Shown piece after piece: positions 42,711 to 51,139 of a stretch of 64,000 nucleotides of DNA. Numbering within the stretch: the first letter of the stretch is position 1; the number at the start of each line of letters is the position of its first letter. The position numbers and the translations under genes were made by a program. The DNA lies in NCBI RefSeq assembly GCF_016597815.1, contig NZ_VCHA01000001.1, forward strand, positions 620,001-684,000, written 5' to 3'. The notes beneath the pieces are model-generated. The model ran no database searches and had not been told where the DNA came from. It saw nothing but the letters and a program-made list of their open reading frames with translations. Source of the DNA: Marinobacter sp. DY40_1A1 (GTDB taxonomy: Bacteria; Pseudomonadota; Gammaproteobacteria; Pseudomonadales; Oleiphilaceae).

Positions 42711-43997
42711 ATGACCCAAACTTTCTGGATTGCCGCAACGGTACTGATCATTCTTGCCCTGGCATTTGTAATCTACCCAGTGATGTTCCACCGCCGGGGC
42801 GACCGGCAGCAGACGGATCTCAGAAACCAGAACCTGATGGCATATCGCAGCCGCATGGCTGAGTTGGAAAAAGAGCATCAAGCTGGAATTATTGACGAGG
42901 AAACATACCAGCAATTGCGCGATGAACTTGCCGGAGCCATGTTGGATGATGTGCCTGAGAACGAAGCTCCGGCAAAAAGTATTCCCGGTCGCAAGGCCGC
43001 GATGGCAGTGGGTTTGGTTTCAATACTCCTGATCCCCGCAGCCACGGTTGTACTTTATGACGAGTGGGGGGCTCTGGACAGCGTGGAAGCGTATATAGCC
43101 ATGCAGGAATTGGGTGGTTCAGACGAAGCCCGAGCAGCGCAGATGGACACGCTCACAGAACAGTTGCGTGAGCGGTTGGAAGCAAGCCCCGACAACCCGG
43201 ACGGATGGGCTATGTTGGGCCAAACCTATATGCGCCTGGAGCGCTATGAAGATGCTGCCTGGGCATTCCGGCAGCTGGCGGATAGTGTGAAGTCGGATGA
43301 TGGATCCCGGGCAGTTGCTCTGGGGCTGTCTGCGCAAGCACTGTTTTTCCGCAGTCAGGGTGCCATGACCGATAAGGTCACCGCCACAATTGAAGAAGCA
43401 AGGTCACTGAACCCCGACGAAGTTAATTCCTTGGGCTTACTGGGTATTCACTCCTTCAGTCAGGGCGACTATCGGGAAGCTATCCAATATTGGGAACGCA
43501 TTCAGGCAGTCGCACCAGACCACCCGCAGTTGGGCGCCATTCAGGGTGGCATTAAAGAAGCTTACACTCGGCTTGGGGAGCAGCCACCAGCACAGGAACC
43601 GGCTTTTGCTGCAGCGGATGATAGCGCTCAGGGAATGGGCGTAACTGTGAGCGTAAGCCTCGATGAAGCATTCAAGCAGGATATTCCTGAAGACACTACC
43701 TTGTTTATTTTTGCCCGTGCAGCGAATGTTCAAAGCGGCCCCCCGCTGGCCGTTGTCAGGTTGACCGCAAGCGCTTTGCCCGTTGATATCCGGTTGGATG
43801 ACCGATATGCGATGACGCCGGAGGCAGTGATCTCAGGTGTGGAAGAAGTGGCTGTAACGGCGCGCCTGACACGTTCTGGCAGCATCAACGCACAAGCAGG
43901 TGACTGGCAGGGCAGTACTGATACACCCATTACGGTTACCAAAGAGCAGGGCGCACCGGTATCCATAGTGATCAATAAGCAGTTGACCGGAAGTTAA
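42711..43997 (+). CDS. ccmI: Cytochrome c-type biogenesis protein CcmI
   Basis: CcmI holds apocytochrome c for CcmF/H. The 428 aa protein has two membrane helices (about 4-22 and 95-115) flanking the cytoplasmic leucine-zipper-like loop (NLMAYRSRMAELEKEHQAGIIDEETYQQLRDEL). A periplasmic TPR domain (about 150-290; NPDGWAMLGQTYMRLERYEDAAWAFRQL) and a C-terminal beta-rich domain follow. It is the last ccm gene, converging on batD. Confidence 0.92.
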   Translation: MTQTFWIAATVLIILALAFVIYPVMFHRRGDRQQTDLRNQNLMAYRSRMAELEKEHQAGIIDEETYQQLRDELAGAMLDDVPENEAPAKSIPGRKAAMAVGLVSILLIPAATVVLYDEWGALDSVEAYIAMQELGGSDEARAAQMDTLTEQLRERLEASPDNPDGWAMLGQTYMRLERYEDAAWAFRQLADSVKSDDGSRAVALGLSAQALFFRSQGAMTDKVTATIEEARSLNPDEVNSLGLLGIHSFSQGDYREAIQYWERIQAVAPDHPQLGAIQGGIKEAYTRLGEQPPAQEPAFAAADDSAQGMGVTVSVSLDEAFKQDIPEDTTLFIFARAANVQSGPPLAVVRLTASALPVDIRLDDRYAMTPEAVISGVEEVAVTARLTRSGSINAQAGDWQGSTDTPITVTKEQGAPVSIVINKQLTGS

Positions 43998-44012
43998 CCG
44001 GAACGTCTCCCG

Positions 44013-44036
44013 CCGAGCCGGCAGGTACCGGCCCGG
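44013..44036. terminator. Hairpin between converging ccmI and batD
   Basis: CCGAGCCGG (44013-44021) and CCGGCCCGG (44028-44036) pair with one mismatch around a six-base loop. They lie in the 79-base gap where the ccm and bat operons meet tail to tail. No T-run follows on either strand. A stop aided by Rho, or simple mRNA 3'-end protection, is as likely as intrinsic termination. Confidence 0.45.
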
Positions 44037-44076
44037 TGAGTGTTCAAACTGATTTCAGTTGTTGCCACGTTACCCC

Positions 44077-45822
44077 TCACAATGAAAGGCCGGCGGGGTA
44101 AAGTGGCGGCAAGTCAGTTTCCTGCTTAGATCTGTTTTTCTGTTGTCTTGCTTGCCGGAGCGCCGCAACCAGAGGCTCCCCGTCCCACTGTTCACTGCTG
44201 TTTCCATCACCGGAACGATCCTGGCTGAACAGATGCGCCTGTAGTGCGCTCAGCTCCTTGTCAAGATCCGGTGTCTGAACTACCCGGAAAACGTCTCCGG
44301 CAGAGCGGAAGTCGTGCCCTGGCCAGTGCAAATTTGACCAGTGAACAAACAGCCCCGGCGTGGATGCCCGACCATCTTTTGCCGCATTAAGCATCTGCTC
44401 AAACGCATTGCGTTCACTTTCGCTTTCCTCAGAGACGCTATTGGCAGGCGCATCGGCAGCCAGTCTGCGGGTTCGCCACCAGGCCAACATTGTCAGAACC
44501 CAAATACCCGCAAGTGCAAGACTGACCCATTGCCAGAATGCGTTGTCTGCTGCTGCACCGGTGCTGACAGATTGATTCGCATCGCCAGTGGCAGGTGGTG
44601 AGCCTTGGCTTGACGTGGAGCCTCCAACAGCCGCTGGTGACGCGTCAGATGCAACCACGTTCAGGGTTTGTGCAGGGATAACAGCAACTTTCTCACTGTC
44701 GGATTCTGTATCCCACCAGGGAATACGCACCGCCGGAAGGCTCAGTTTTCCGGATTCCACGGGAACCAGAGCGCTGGTTTGAGTGAGGGTCGAGACAATG
44801 CCGTCGGGGCCCACGTTAGTGTTTCGCTGTGGCTCTTCCGGATAGCTTCGAAGCCCGTCAGGCGCAGAATCAGGTAGGGGGGGCAGCGCTTCTGAGGGCA
44901 GTCCTGCAGCTTGCAGGCTTAGTGTGCGGGTGAGATTGTCGCCGGTCTTCAGATTCAAGGTAGGTGGCATGCCAGCCTCTCTGAGAGTGAGGCTGGTGGC
45001 CGGTAACCAGGTTGCGCCGCTGAACTCTGCTGGTACATCTTTTACAGGCACTTCAAACAAGGAGGCACTGTCCCGCAGGAACCGAAGAGAGCCGTCGGCA
45101 TCTCTGGCCTGACCTTCAAAACGAATGGGAGGCAGATTCATTACGCCGGGTTTTTGTGGAAACAGGGCGTAGCGCCGCTCCACAACCCGGTAGCGTACGC
45201 CGTCGCGGTCGCTGGAATACTCCCGTTGTTTGCCGAGGCTTTCGATGATCGCGTTTGGGTGCTGCGGATCGGATAGCTCACCACGGATAAGGTTGCCCTG
45301 GAAGAACAGCCTCACTGTCAGGATCAGCTGTTCCTGAACATAGACTTCGGCTTTATCAGCCGTCAGCTCAATGAAACTCCCTCGATTCGTGCCAGTCTGG
45401 TCAGGGGGCGTACCGCCAACAACCTCGATGACCACCGGTTTGGATTTTGAGTCTTTGAAACTCAGTGGGGGTATGGTGAGTTTTCCGGTTGATTTGGGTG
45501 CAAGCTGGTAGGTCCAGGTTATTTCTCCCACCATGTCGCTGTTTATTGTGCGAATGCTGTAGCGCTGGTTGCGGGCGAGTATCTCGAAATCACGTTCCAC
45601 CTTTTCGATATCTGGCGAGGGCAAGTTCGATAGATCAAAATCAAACAGGTTGCTCAGGCTGATATCTATCTCTGTGCTGCCCTTGACGGTAAGCGTCAGC
45701 ACTTCGCCTTCGTAAAGGCGGGTTCTGTCTGGCTCTACGCTGAGTTCGCCGGCCTGCGCACCAAGCCCGAATACCATAAGAACTGCCAGCCAGATTGCCG
45801 GAATATTCAGCTGTTTTACCAT
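44077..45822 (-). CDS. batD: BatD-family protein
   Basis: The 581 aa product has a signal peptide (about 1-24) and a periplasmic beta-rich region starting GELSVEPDRTRLYEGEVLTLTVKG. A single membrane helix near about 445-465 (WQWVSLALAGIWVLTMLAWW) leads to a cytoplasmic tail. This is the BatD (oxygen tolerance) layout. It ends the moxR-DUF58-DUF4381-batA-batB/C-batD operon and overlaps batB/C by 7 bases. BatD likely presents an extracytoplasmic surface to the VWA proteins. Its molecular function is not established. Confidence 0.85.
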   Translation of the reverse strand: MVKQLNIPAIWLAVLMVFGLGAQAGELSVEPDRTRLYEGEVLTLTVKGSTEIDISLSNLFDFDLSNLPSPDIEKVERDFEILARNQRYSIRTINSDMVGEITWTYQLAPKSTGKLTIPPLSFKDSKSKPVVIEVVGGTPPDQTGTNRGSFIELTADKAEVYVQEQLILTVRLFFQGNLIRGELSDPQHPNAIIESLGKQREYSSDRDGVRYRVVERRYALFPQKPGVMNLPPIRFEGQARDADGSLRFLRDSASLFEVPVKDVPAEFSGATWLPATSLTLREAGMPPTLNLKTGDNLTRTLSLQAAGLPSEALPPLPDSAPDGLRSYPEEPQRNTNVGPDGIVSTLTQTSALVPVESGKLSLPAVRIPWWDTESDSEKVAVIPAQTLNVVASDASPAAVGGSTSSQGSPPATGDANQSVSTGAAADNAFWQWVSLALAGIWVLTMLAWWRTRRLAADAPANSVSEESESERNAFEQMLNAAKDGRASTPGLFVHWSNLHWPGHDFRSAGDVFRVVQTPDLDKELSALQAHLFSQDRSGDGNSSEQWDGEPLVAALRQARQQKNRSKQETDLPPLYPAGLSL

Positions 45823-47624
45823 GGTGTGTCGCCCTCATCCGATGGTGTCTGACGCTCCTGATACTGTTGCAGGAATTTTCGTTGTAAAAGCCCGCCCGGA
45901 TTGTCTGGTACCCGGCGAAGGGATTGCTCCTGGCTTTGGGTCAGGGGCGTTTCAGAGGTGGGCGCGGGTGCCTCGACTTCCTGATCGCCGGGTTCTGTCT
46001 CCGTGGCCTGCGCGCTTGAATCCTGGTTTTCTGATGCGTCGCCTGTTTGCTGCTCGCCAGGTTCATCCTGATTACCGCTCTGCTCTTGGTCTTCGCCTCC
46101 GTTTTCGGACTGTTCAGGTTCCTGGTCCGAGTTCTGTGGCTGATCCTGATTTTCGTTGTCACCGGATGAGTCTGAGGGGTTCCCCTGTTGCTGGCCATCG
46201 TTCTGGCTGGAATCCGAAGGGTTCTGGTTGTCTTCGCCCTGGTCCTGATCGGATTGTTTCTCCTGCTGTTTGAGCAGATCCTCAACAATCTGACGGTTTA
46301 CCCGCGCATCTTCCATGTCTGGTTTGCGGGCTAGTGCGCTGTCGTAGGCCTCAATAGCTTCCTTTAGTTTGCCGGCCCGGGCGAGAGCGTTGCCACGATT
46401 GTAATCCCCGAGGGTAGTGTCCAGGCCGGAGAAAACTTTGGCGGCTTCCTCATAGCGCTCGGCCCTGTAAAGAGCTGCCCCCCGCCATTCCGGTAACGTG
46501 AGAATCCTGGCCGCTGCAGTTGGATCTTCCCGTATCAATTCCGCGGCCCTTTGATCTTCACGCTGCCACAGGCTGCCCCAATCCATGGCTTGGGCTGGTT
46601 GTGGCAGAGCGGGCAGGACAATCAGTGCTATGGCGGTAAAAGCGCCGCGGCGCCAGCCCAGTAATAACAATGGTAAGGCCAGCCACAGCAGCCAGTATCC
46701 GTCGTCTTGCCAGCGGTTTACTGTGAGCCCGGTGGTGGAGTCTTGCCACTCGTCGGATTCCGCAGGGCTGAGATTCAGGGCTGCTATGTCGGTGTCATCC
46801 AACGTCATTTCATGGCTGCTACCACCATTGTTTCGGGCGAGTTCCGCGAGCATGTCCGGGTCGGTGCGAGTTATGACGATGCTGCCGTTATCGCGGATAA
46901 ACCCCCGCCTTGCAAGCGGGATGGGGCCGCCATCGCGGGTGCCGGCGGCCAGCGTGCTGAGGGTATAGTCACTACCCTTTAGCGCAGTGCGGATAGGCTC
47001 GCGGTAGCGATCTGGAACCTCATCGGTAATCAACAGAATGCGACCCATGCCCGGAGCACCTTGTTCCAAAAGTGCGCGGGCTCTGGCAACTGCAAGATCC
47101 GAACGGTTGCCCTGAACCGGCATGATCACAGGATCGAGTACGTTGAGCATGCCAGTGACTGTGTTGATGTCGTCGGTGAGAGGCGTGACAACGTGAGCAT
47201 CGCCGGAGTACACAATCAGCCCGGTGAGACTGCCTTCCCGAACGGCGAGTATGTCGCGGATTTTGCGCTTTGCCCGGGTTAGGCGGTCCGGTTCCAGATC
47301 GGTGGCCAGCATGGACAGCGATAAGTCGAGCACAACCACCAGGCTGTCCCCCGGCTTTTTCAGGGGTGTCGGCGCCTCACGCCAGGCTGGCCCGGCGAGG
47401 GCAATAGCGAGGATAACCAGTGCGCTGATTGCTGGCAGGAGCTTTGATTTTCCTTTGCCTTCAGCTCCGCCATAACGCCGGATAACCGGGGCCAAAAGCT
47501 GCTCGGGGATCAGGCCTGACCAGCCACTGTCGCCGGAGCTCCGGCGCGCCAAAACAATGTACAACAAAGGCGCAAGGAGTAGCAGCAGAAGCCAGAGAGG
47601 GCGGATGAAGTGGAAGTCAGCCAT
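45816..47624 (-). CDS. batB: VWA/TPR fusion protein (BatB-BatC type)
   Basis: From ATG 47624 (MADFHFIRPLWLLL), preceded by GGAG in the end of batA, the protein has 602 aa. Two N-terminal membrane helices (about 10-26 and 62-80) precede a VWA domain with MIDAS DLSLS at 100-104. Another membrane helix pair near 290-330 leads to TPR repeats (about 370-440; YNRGNALARAGKLKEAIEAYDSALARKP). A long Gln/Asn/Asp/Ser/Glu tail (about 450-570) follows. It joins the BatB (VWA) and BatC (TPR) functions in one chain. It overlaps batA by 8 bases. Confidence 0.86.
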   Translation of the reverse strand: MADFHFIRPLWLLLLLLAPLLYIVLARRSSGDSGWSGLIPEQLLAPVIRRYGGAEGKGKSKLLPAISALVILAIALAGPAWREAPTPLKKPGDSLVVVLDLSLSMLATDLEPDRLTRAKRKIRDILAVREGSLTGLIVYSGDAHVVTPLTDDINTVTGMLNVLDPVIMPVQGNRSDLAVARARALLEQGAPGMGRILLITDEVPDRYREPIRTALKGSDYTLSTLAAGTRDGGPIPLARRGFIRDNGSIVITRTDPDMLAELARNNGGSSHEMTLDDTDIAALNLSPAESDEWQDSTTGLTVNRWQDDGYWLLWLALPLLLLGWRRGAFTAIALIVLPALPQPAQAMDWGSLWQREDQRAAELIREDPTAAARILTLPEWRGAALYRAERYEEAAKVFSGLDTTLGDYNRGNALARAGKLKEAIEAYDSALARKPDMEDARVNRQIVEDLLKQQEKQSDQDQGEDNQNPSDSSQNDGQQQGNPSDSSGDNENQDQPQNSDQEPEQSENGGEDQEQSGNQDEPGEQQTGDASENQDSSAQATETEPGDQEVEAPAPTSETPLTQSQEQSLRRVPDNPGGLLQRKFLQQYQERQTPSDEGDTPW

Positions 47625-48645
47625 GGGTCGCATCTCCTTCCGCAGCCTGCCGGACATTGCCCTGCCAGGTCCTGATTCGTCTGAACATAAGGAGGCCTAG
47701 CCAGAGAACGACCGCCATGCCCGCAGGCCAGAAAAAGAGATCGGTAACCGGGCGGTAGGTTTTGCCATCCAGTTCAATGGGTTCAAGCTGGTTGATGGTT
47801 TCGTAAATCAATTCCAGCTCGGGCAGGCTGCGGGCACGAAAATACTCGCCGCCAGTTTGCTGGGCCATGCGTGTCAGCAGATCCTCGTCCAGATCTCTTG
47901 AAGGGTTTACCCGGCGGGAGCCCAGCAAACCACGGCGGATCATCGACTCGGCACCAATACCGATTGTATAAAGGCGAACGCCTGCAGCCGCCGCTATTTC
48001 CGTGGCTTTGTCCGGAGTGATTTGGCCGGCGGTATTGGCGCCATCAGTCAGCAATACCACCACTCGTTGTTGTTGAGGGCGCTCTCTGAGGCGCTTTGTA
48101 GCCAGGCCGACAGCGTCGCCGATGGCTGTTGCCCGCCCGGCCATACCGATGCCGGATTCCTGCAACAGGGTTTCCAGTGTTTCCAGGTCAAAGGTCAAAG
48201 GCGCCTGCACATAAGGCTCCGTGCCAAACAGTATCAGGCCCAGCCTGTCTCCTTCACGGCGGGCAATAAAGTCGTTCAGCACTCTTTTAACGGCCTGTAA
48301 GCGGTTGATGCTGCGGCCCTGAATGATCATGTCCTGCTCTTCCATACTGGGCGAAATGTCCACCACCAGCATAAGGTCGCGCCCGGACACGGGCATTTGC
48401 ACCTGTTCACCGACATGCTGTGGCCGTGCCAGTGCCAGTACCAGCAGCGCCCAGGCCAGAAACAGCACCAGGGTTTGCCAGCGGGGCGCGCCATTGCCCT
48501 GTCGAGTAACCCCCGGCAGCTCCGAGAGCCAGTGGCCAACGGGGAAAACCGGGGCGTCCACTGTGTGGGTGGCGGGCTTCTTCCATTGCAACAGCAGGGG
48601 CACAAGAATCAGTAGTAGTACCCAGGGGTAAGTGAGGCTCAGCAT
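47617..48645 (-). CDS. batA: VWA-domain membrane protein BatA
   Basis: From ATG 48645 (MLSLTYPWVLLLILVPLLLQW), preceded by GGAGG, the protein has 342 aa. Membrane helices at about 5-20, 57-73 and near the C-terminus (FFWPAGMAVVLWLGLLMF) bracket a VWA domain with a complete MIDAS start DISPSM (96-101) and LLTDGANTAGQI. It is paired with MoxR and DUF58 upstream and BatB/C downstream. MoxR ATPases are thought to act on such VWA proteins. Confidence 0.88.
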   Translation of the reverse strand: MLSLTYPWVLLLILVPLLLQWKKPATHTVDAPVFPVGHWLSELPGVTRQGNGAPRWQTLVLFLAWALLVLALARPQHVGEQVQMPVSGRDLMLVVDISPSMEEQDMIIQGRSINRLQAVKRVLNDFIARREGDRLGLILFGTEPYVQAPLTFDLETLETLLQESGIGMAGRATAIGDAVGLATKRLRERPQQQRVVVLLTDGANTAGQITPDKATEIAAAAGVRLYTIGIGAESMIRRGLLGSRRVNPSRDLDEDLLTRMAQQTGGEYFRARSLPELELIYETINQLEPIELDGKTYRPVTDLFFWPAGMAVVLWLGLLMFRRIRTWQGNVRQAAEGDATHG

Positions 48646-49109
48646 TTTTGCGCCTCCAGCCAAATACGGGCGAATTCCAAAGCCTGTGCGGGTTCGGCCG
48701 TCGGCTCCGGTTGCCAGGCACTGTTTATCAAAGCATCGACAACAGGGCGATGGGCTATTCGTCCTTCAGGGAGGTGGCGAATCAGGCATTCTGCCCATTG
48801 CTCGCCTGTCTGGGCTTCAGGGTTTTCGCCCGGATAACGCGCCCGCGCCACACGCTTGAGCAGCGCATTGAGTTCCGTGAACCACAGTGGCTCTTTAACG
48901 GCCGAGCGCTCCAGAATAGCCAGTTCGGCCTTTGCAAGCCTCAGCCAGCGGTTTCGGCGGTGGCGACGAATAACTGCCCAGACCAAAGCGACCAAAGCAA
49001 AAAGCAGGAGGAAGCCCAGAACCCACCAGCCCGGCGCCGGTGGCCAGAAGCCGCCGGTTATTGGCAAGTGAATATCTCGCAGTTGGCTCAGGGGATCGTC
49101 GGGTGTCAT
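48639..49109 (-). CDS. DUF4381 membrane protein
   Basis: The 156 aa product starts MTPDDPLSQLRDIHLPITGGFWPPAPGWWVLG, the DUF4381 opening. It has one membrane helix (about 26-47), then a basic helical cytoplasmic domain. The family is found between DUF58 and batA genes in bat-type operons. It overlaps both neighbours (ATGA with DUF58, 7 bases with batA). Its function is unknown. Confidence 0.85.
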   Translation of the reverse strand: MTPDDPLSQLRDIHLPITGGFWPPAPGWWVLGFLLLFALVALVWAVIRRHRRNRWLRLAKAELAILERSAVKEPLWFTELNALLKRVARARYPGENPEAQTGEQWAECLIRHLPEGRIAHRPVVDALINSAWQPEPTAEPAQALEFARIWLEAQKC

Positions 49110-50038
49110 CCGATTCGCCCTCCCGGCCCGAGTATGGATTTAAGGCTCACTGCAGGTGATTCATGGGTTGAAACATTAGACGCCCATACGCCCGATAAAC
49201 GGAAGCACTCTTCAAGCCTGGCCTCGTGGTGAGCGATCTTTTCATGCCAGGCCTGCTGAAAGCTGCTGTTGGATGCATCAAACCAGACAGGGCCTTCAGT
49301 ACCGGCAACTGCGAAGCGACCGCTTTGGGGCAGTTCAAGCTCCAGGGGGTCCACAACGCGCAATGCGCTGACACTGTTGTGGCGAGCCAGAGCAGCGAGC
49401 AGTGACGGGGTGTTGTCCGAGATGCCAAGGAAATCACTGATCACGAAGATTCGACTGCCCGTATGGGCAACACGTCGGGCTTCTGCGAGCGCCGTATCGA
49501 GGGTGGTTTCTGATGCGGCGCTTTCTATGGATGTGTGCTGCTGGCTGGCGAGGGTGTCCAGCAACCTTAATACGGATTTTTTTCGCCGGGCCGGGCGCTG
49601 AACGTTCAAGGTACTGCCGTTAAACACAATGCCGCCTACCTGATCACCAGCCATAAGCGCCAGCCAGGCAAGAATGGCGGCAAGCTGAGCGCAGCGCACC
49701 TGCTTGAAGGCTCCGGTGCTGGCGAAGAACAGAGTGGGGCCCAGATCGCATATCAGCAGTACCGGTCGTTCGCGCTCTTCCTCGTACAGTTTTGTGTGGG
49801 GAGCCTGGCGACGGGCGGTTACACGCCAGTCAATGCTGCGGATATCGTCCCCTGGCTGGTAAAGCCGCACCTCCGCAAAGGCCATTCCACGACCACGCTG
49901 TGCAGAGCGCTGGAGCCCAGCCTGGCGTGCTCTTGCAGGGCGCGCTGAAGGCAGCTTCAAGGCCCGGGCATCTGCTTGCAGGCGAATGAGTGCCTGCAAG
50001 TTTATGCGGGTTGTTGCATCACTGGCGCGTACATCCAT
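49106..50038 (-). CDS. DUF58 VWA-like protein
   Basis: The 310 aa soluble protein has the DUF58 signature GDDIRSIDWRVTARR and a degenerate VWA-like fold (LLICDLGPTLFFAS, IFVISDFLG). DUF58 proteins are regularly encoded directly after moxR and are presumed adaptor or client proteins of the ATPase. It starts 8 bases after moxR and overlaps the DUF4381 gene by 4 bases. Confidence 0.9.
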   Translation of the reverse strand: MDVRASDATTRINLQALIRLQADARALKLPSARPARARQAGLQRSAQRGRGMAFAEVRLYQPGDDIRSIDWRVTARRQAPHTKLYEEERERPVLLICDLGPTLFFASTGAFKQVRCAQLAAILAWLALMAGDQVGGIVFNGSTLNVQRPARRKKSVLRLLDTLASQQHTSIESAASETTLDTALAEARRVAHTGSRIFVISDFLGISDNTPSLLAALARHNSVSALRVVDPLELELPQSGRFAVAGTEGPVWFDASNSSFQQAWHEKIAHHEARLEECFRLSGVWASNVSTHESPAVSLKSILGPGGRIG

Positions 50039-50046
50039 GGCCAGCC

Positions 50047-51009
50047 TCAGGCGCTCACGGGTACGCGGTCTATCAGGCGCTGTATCACTGTGTCTGCCGT
50101 TACGCCTTCCGCCTCGGCTTCAAAGGTCAGCAGGATTCGGTGCCGGAGCACATCGAAGGCAACCGCTCGAATATCGTCGGGTGTTACGTAATCCCTGCCG
50201 TTGAGCCACGCAATGGCACGGGAGCAGCGGTCGAGTGCAATAGTGCCCCGGGGGCTGGCGCCAAATGCTGTCCAACGGGCCAGTTCCGCGTCCAGAACGC
50301 CTGGGTCTCTGGTGGCGAGCACCAAAGCAAGAAGGTACTGCTCAACCGGTTCAGCCATATAGATGTCGGCAACCTCAGCGCGGGCTTCGAAAACCTGGTC
50401 TGCGGTCAGTCGAACTTCTGAGGCGGCCTGGCCCTGTTTGTAATCATTTCTGGCCAGATGAAGAATGGCTTGCTCGGCCTGTGCCGACGGGTACCCGATG
50501 ACCACGTGCATCAAAAAGCGATCAAGCTGGGCCTCTGGCAAGGGGTAAGTGCCTTCCTGCTCGATGGGGTTCTGGGTCGCCATCACCATGAACAGGCGGT
50601 CCAGAGGGAAGGTGCGCATGCCCACACTGACCTGGCGCTCGCCCATGGCCTCAAGCAGGGCAGACTGAACTTTTGCCGGTGCCCGGTTGATTTCGTCTGC
50701 CAGTACCAGGTTGTGGAAAATTGGCCCGCGCTGGAATTCGAACAACCCGGTTTCTGCCCGGTAAATCTCGCTGCCGGTTACATCTGATGGCAACAAATCC
50801 GGGGTGAACTGAATGCGGTGGAAATCTCCCGTGAGATGGTCTGCCAGGGCTTTTATCGCGGTGGTTTTTGCCAGCCCCGGAGCACCCTCTACCAGAAGGT
50901 GCCCATCGGCAAGCAATGCAATAAGAAGACGGTCGACCAGCTTTTCCTGGCCTATGATCCTTTTGGCTAACTGTGCCCGTAGTTCACCGAACGTATGCTG
51001 TAACGACAT
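50047..51009 (-). CDS. moxR: MoxR-family AAA+ ATPase
   Basis: The 320 aa AAA+ protein has Walker A GAPGLAKT, Walker B LVLADEINRAP, sensor 1 MVMATQNPIEQEGTYPLPEAQLDRF and a C-terminal lid domain. This is the classical MRP-type MoxR, unlike the YehL-type protein at 33807. It leads the bat operon and probably acts as a chaperone for the VWA proteins encoded after it. It is divergent from gdhB across a 130-base gap. Confidence 0.94.
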   Translation of the reverse strand: MSLQHTFGELRAQLAKRIIGQEKLVDRLLIALLADGHLLVEGAPGLAKTTAIKALADHLTGDFHRIQFTPDLLPSDVTGSEIYRAETGLFEFQRGPIFHNLVLADEINRAPAKVQSALLEAMGERQVSVGMRTFPLDRLFMVMATQNPIEQEGTYPLPEAQLDRFLMHVVIGYPSAQAEQAILHLARNDYKQGQAASEVRLTADQVFEARAEVADIYMAEPVEQYLLALVLATRDPGVLDAELARWTAFGASPRGTIALDRCSRAIAWLNGRDYVTPDDIRAVAFDVLRHRILLTFEAEAEGVTADTVIQRLIDRVPVSA

Positions 51010-51139
51010 AGGAAGTGATTGCTCTCGTGCGTAAGTAGTTGCCGCAGTTTTGGTGTCTGACCGGCAAAAATCAAGGGTTTGACTATGCTTATCTCACGAT
51101 ATCCCTATTACGTTTATTTCACACTATCTGAGGTCGCCC

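Noticed and set aside
51079..51111. Promoter TTGACT before gdhB
   Set aside because: The -35 is good, but no acceptable -10 lies at 16-18 bases; TATTAC is 21 bases away.
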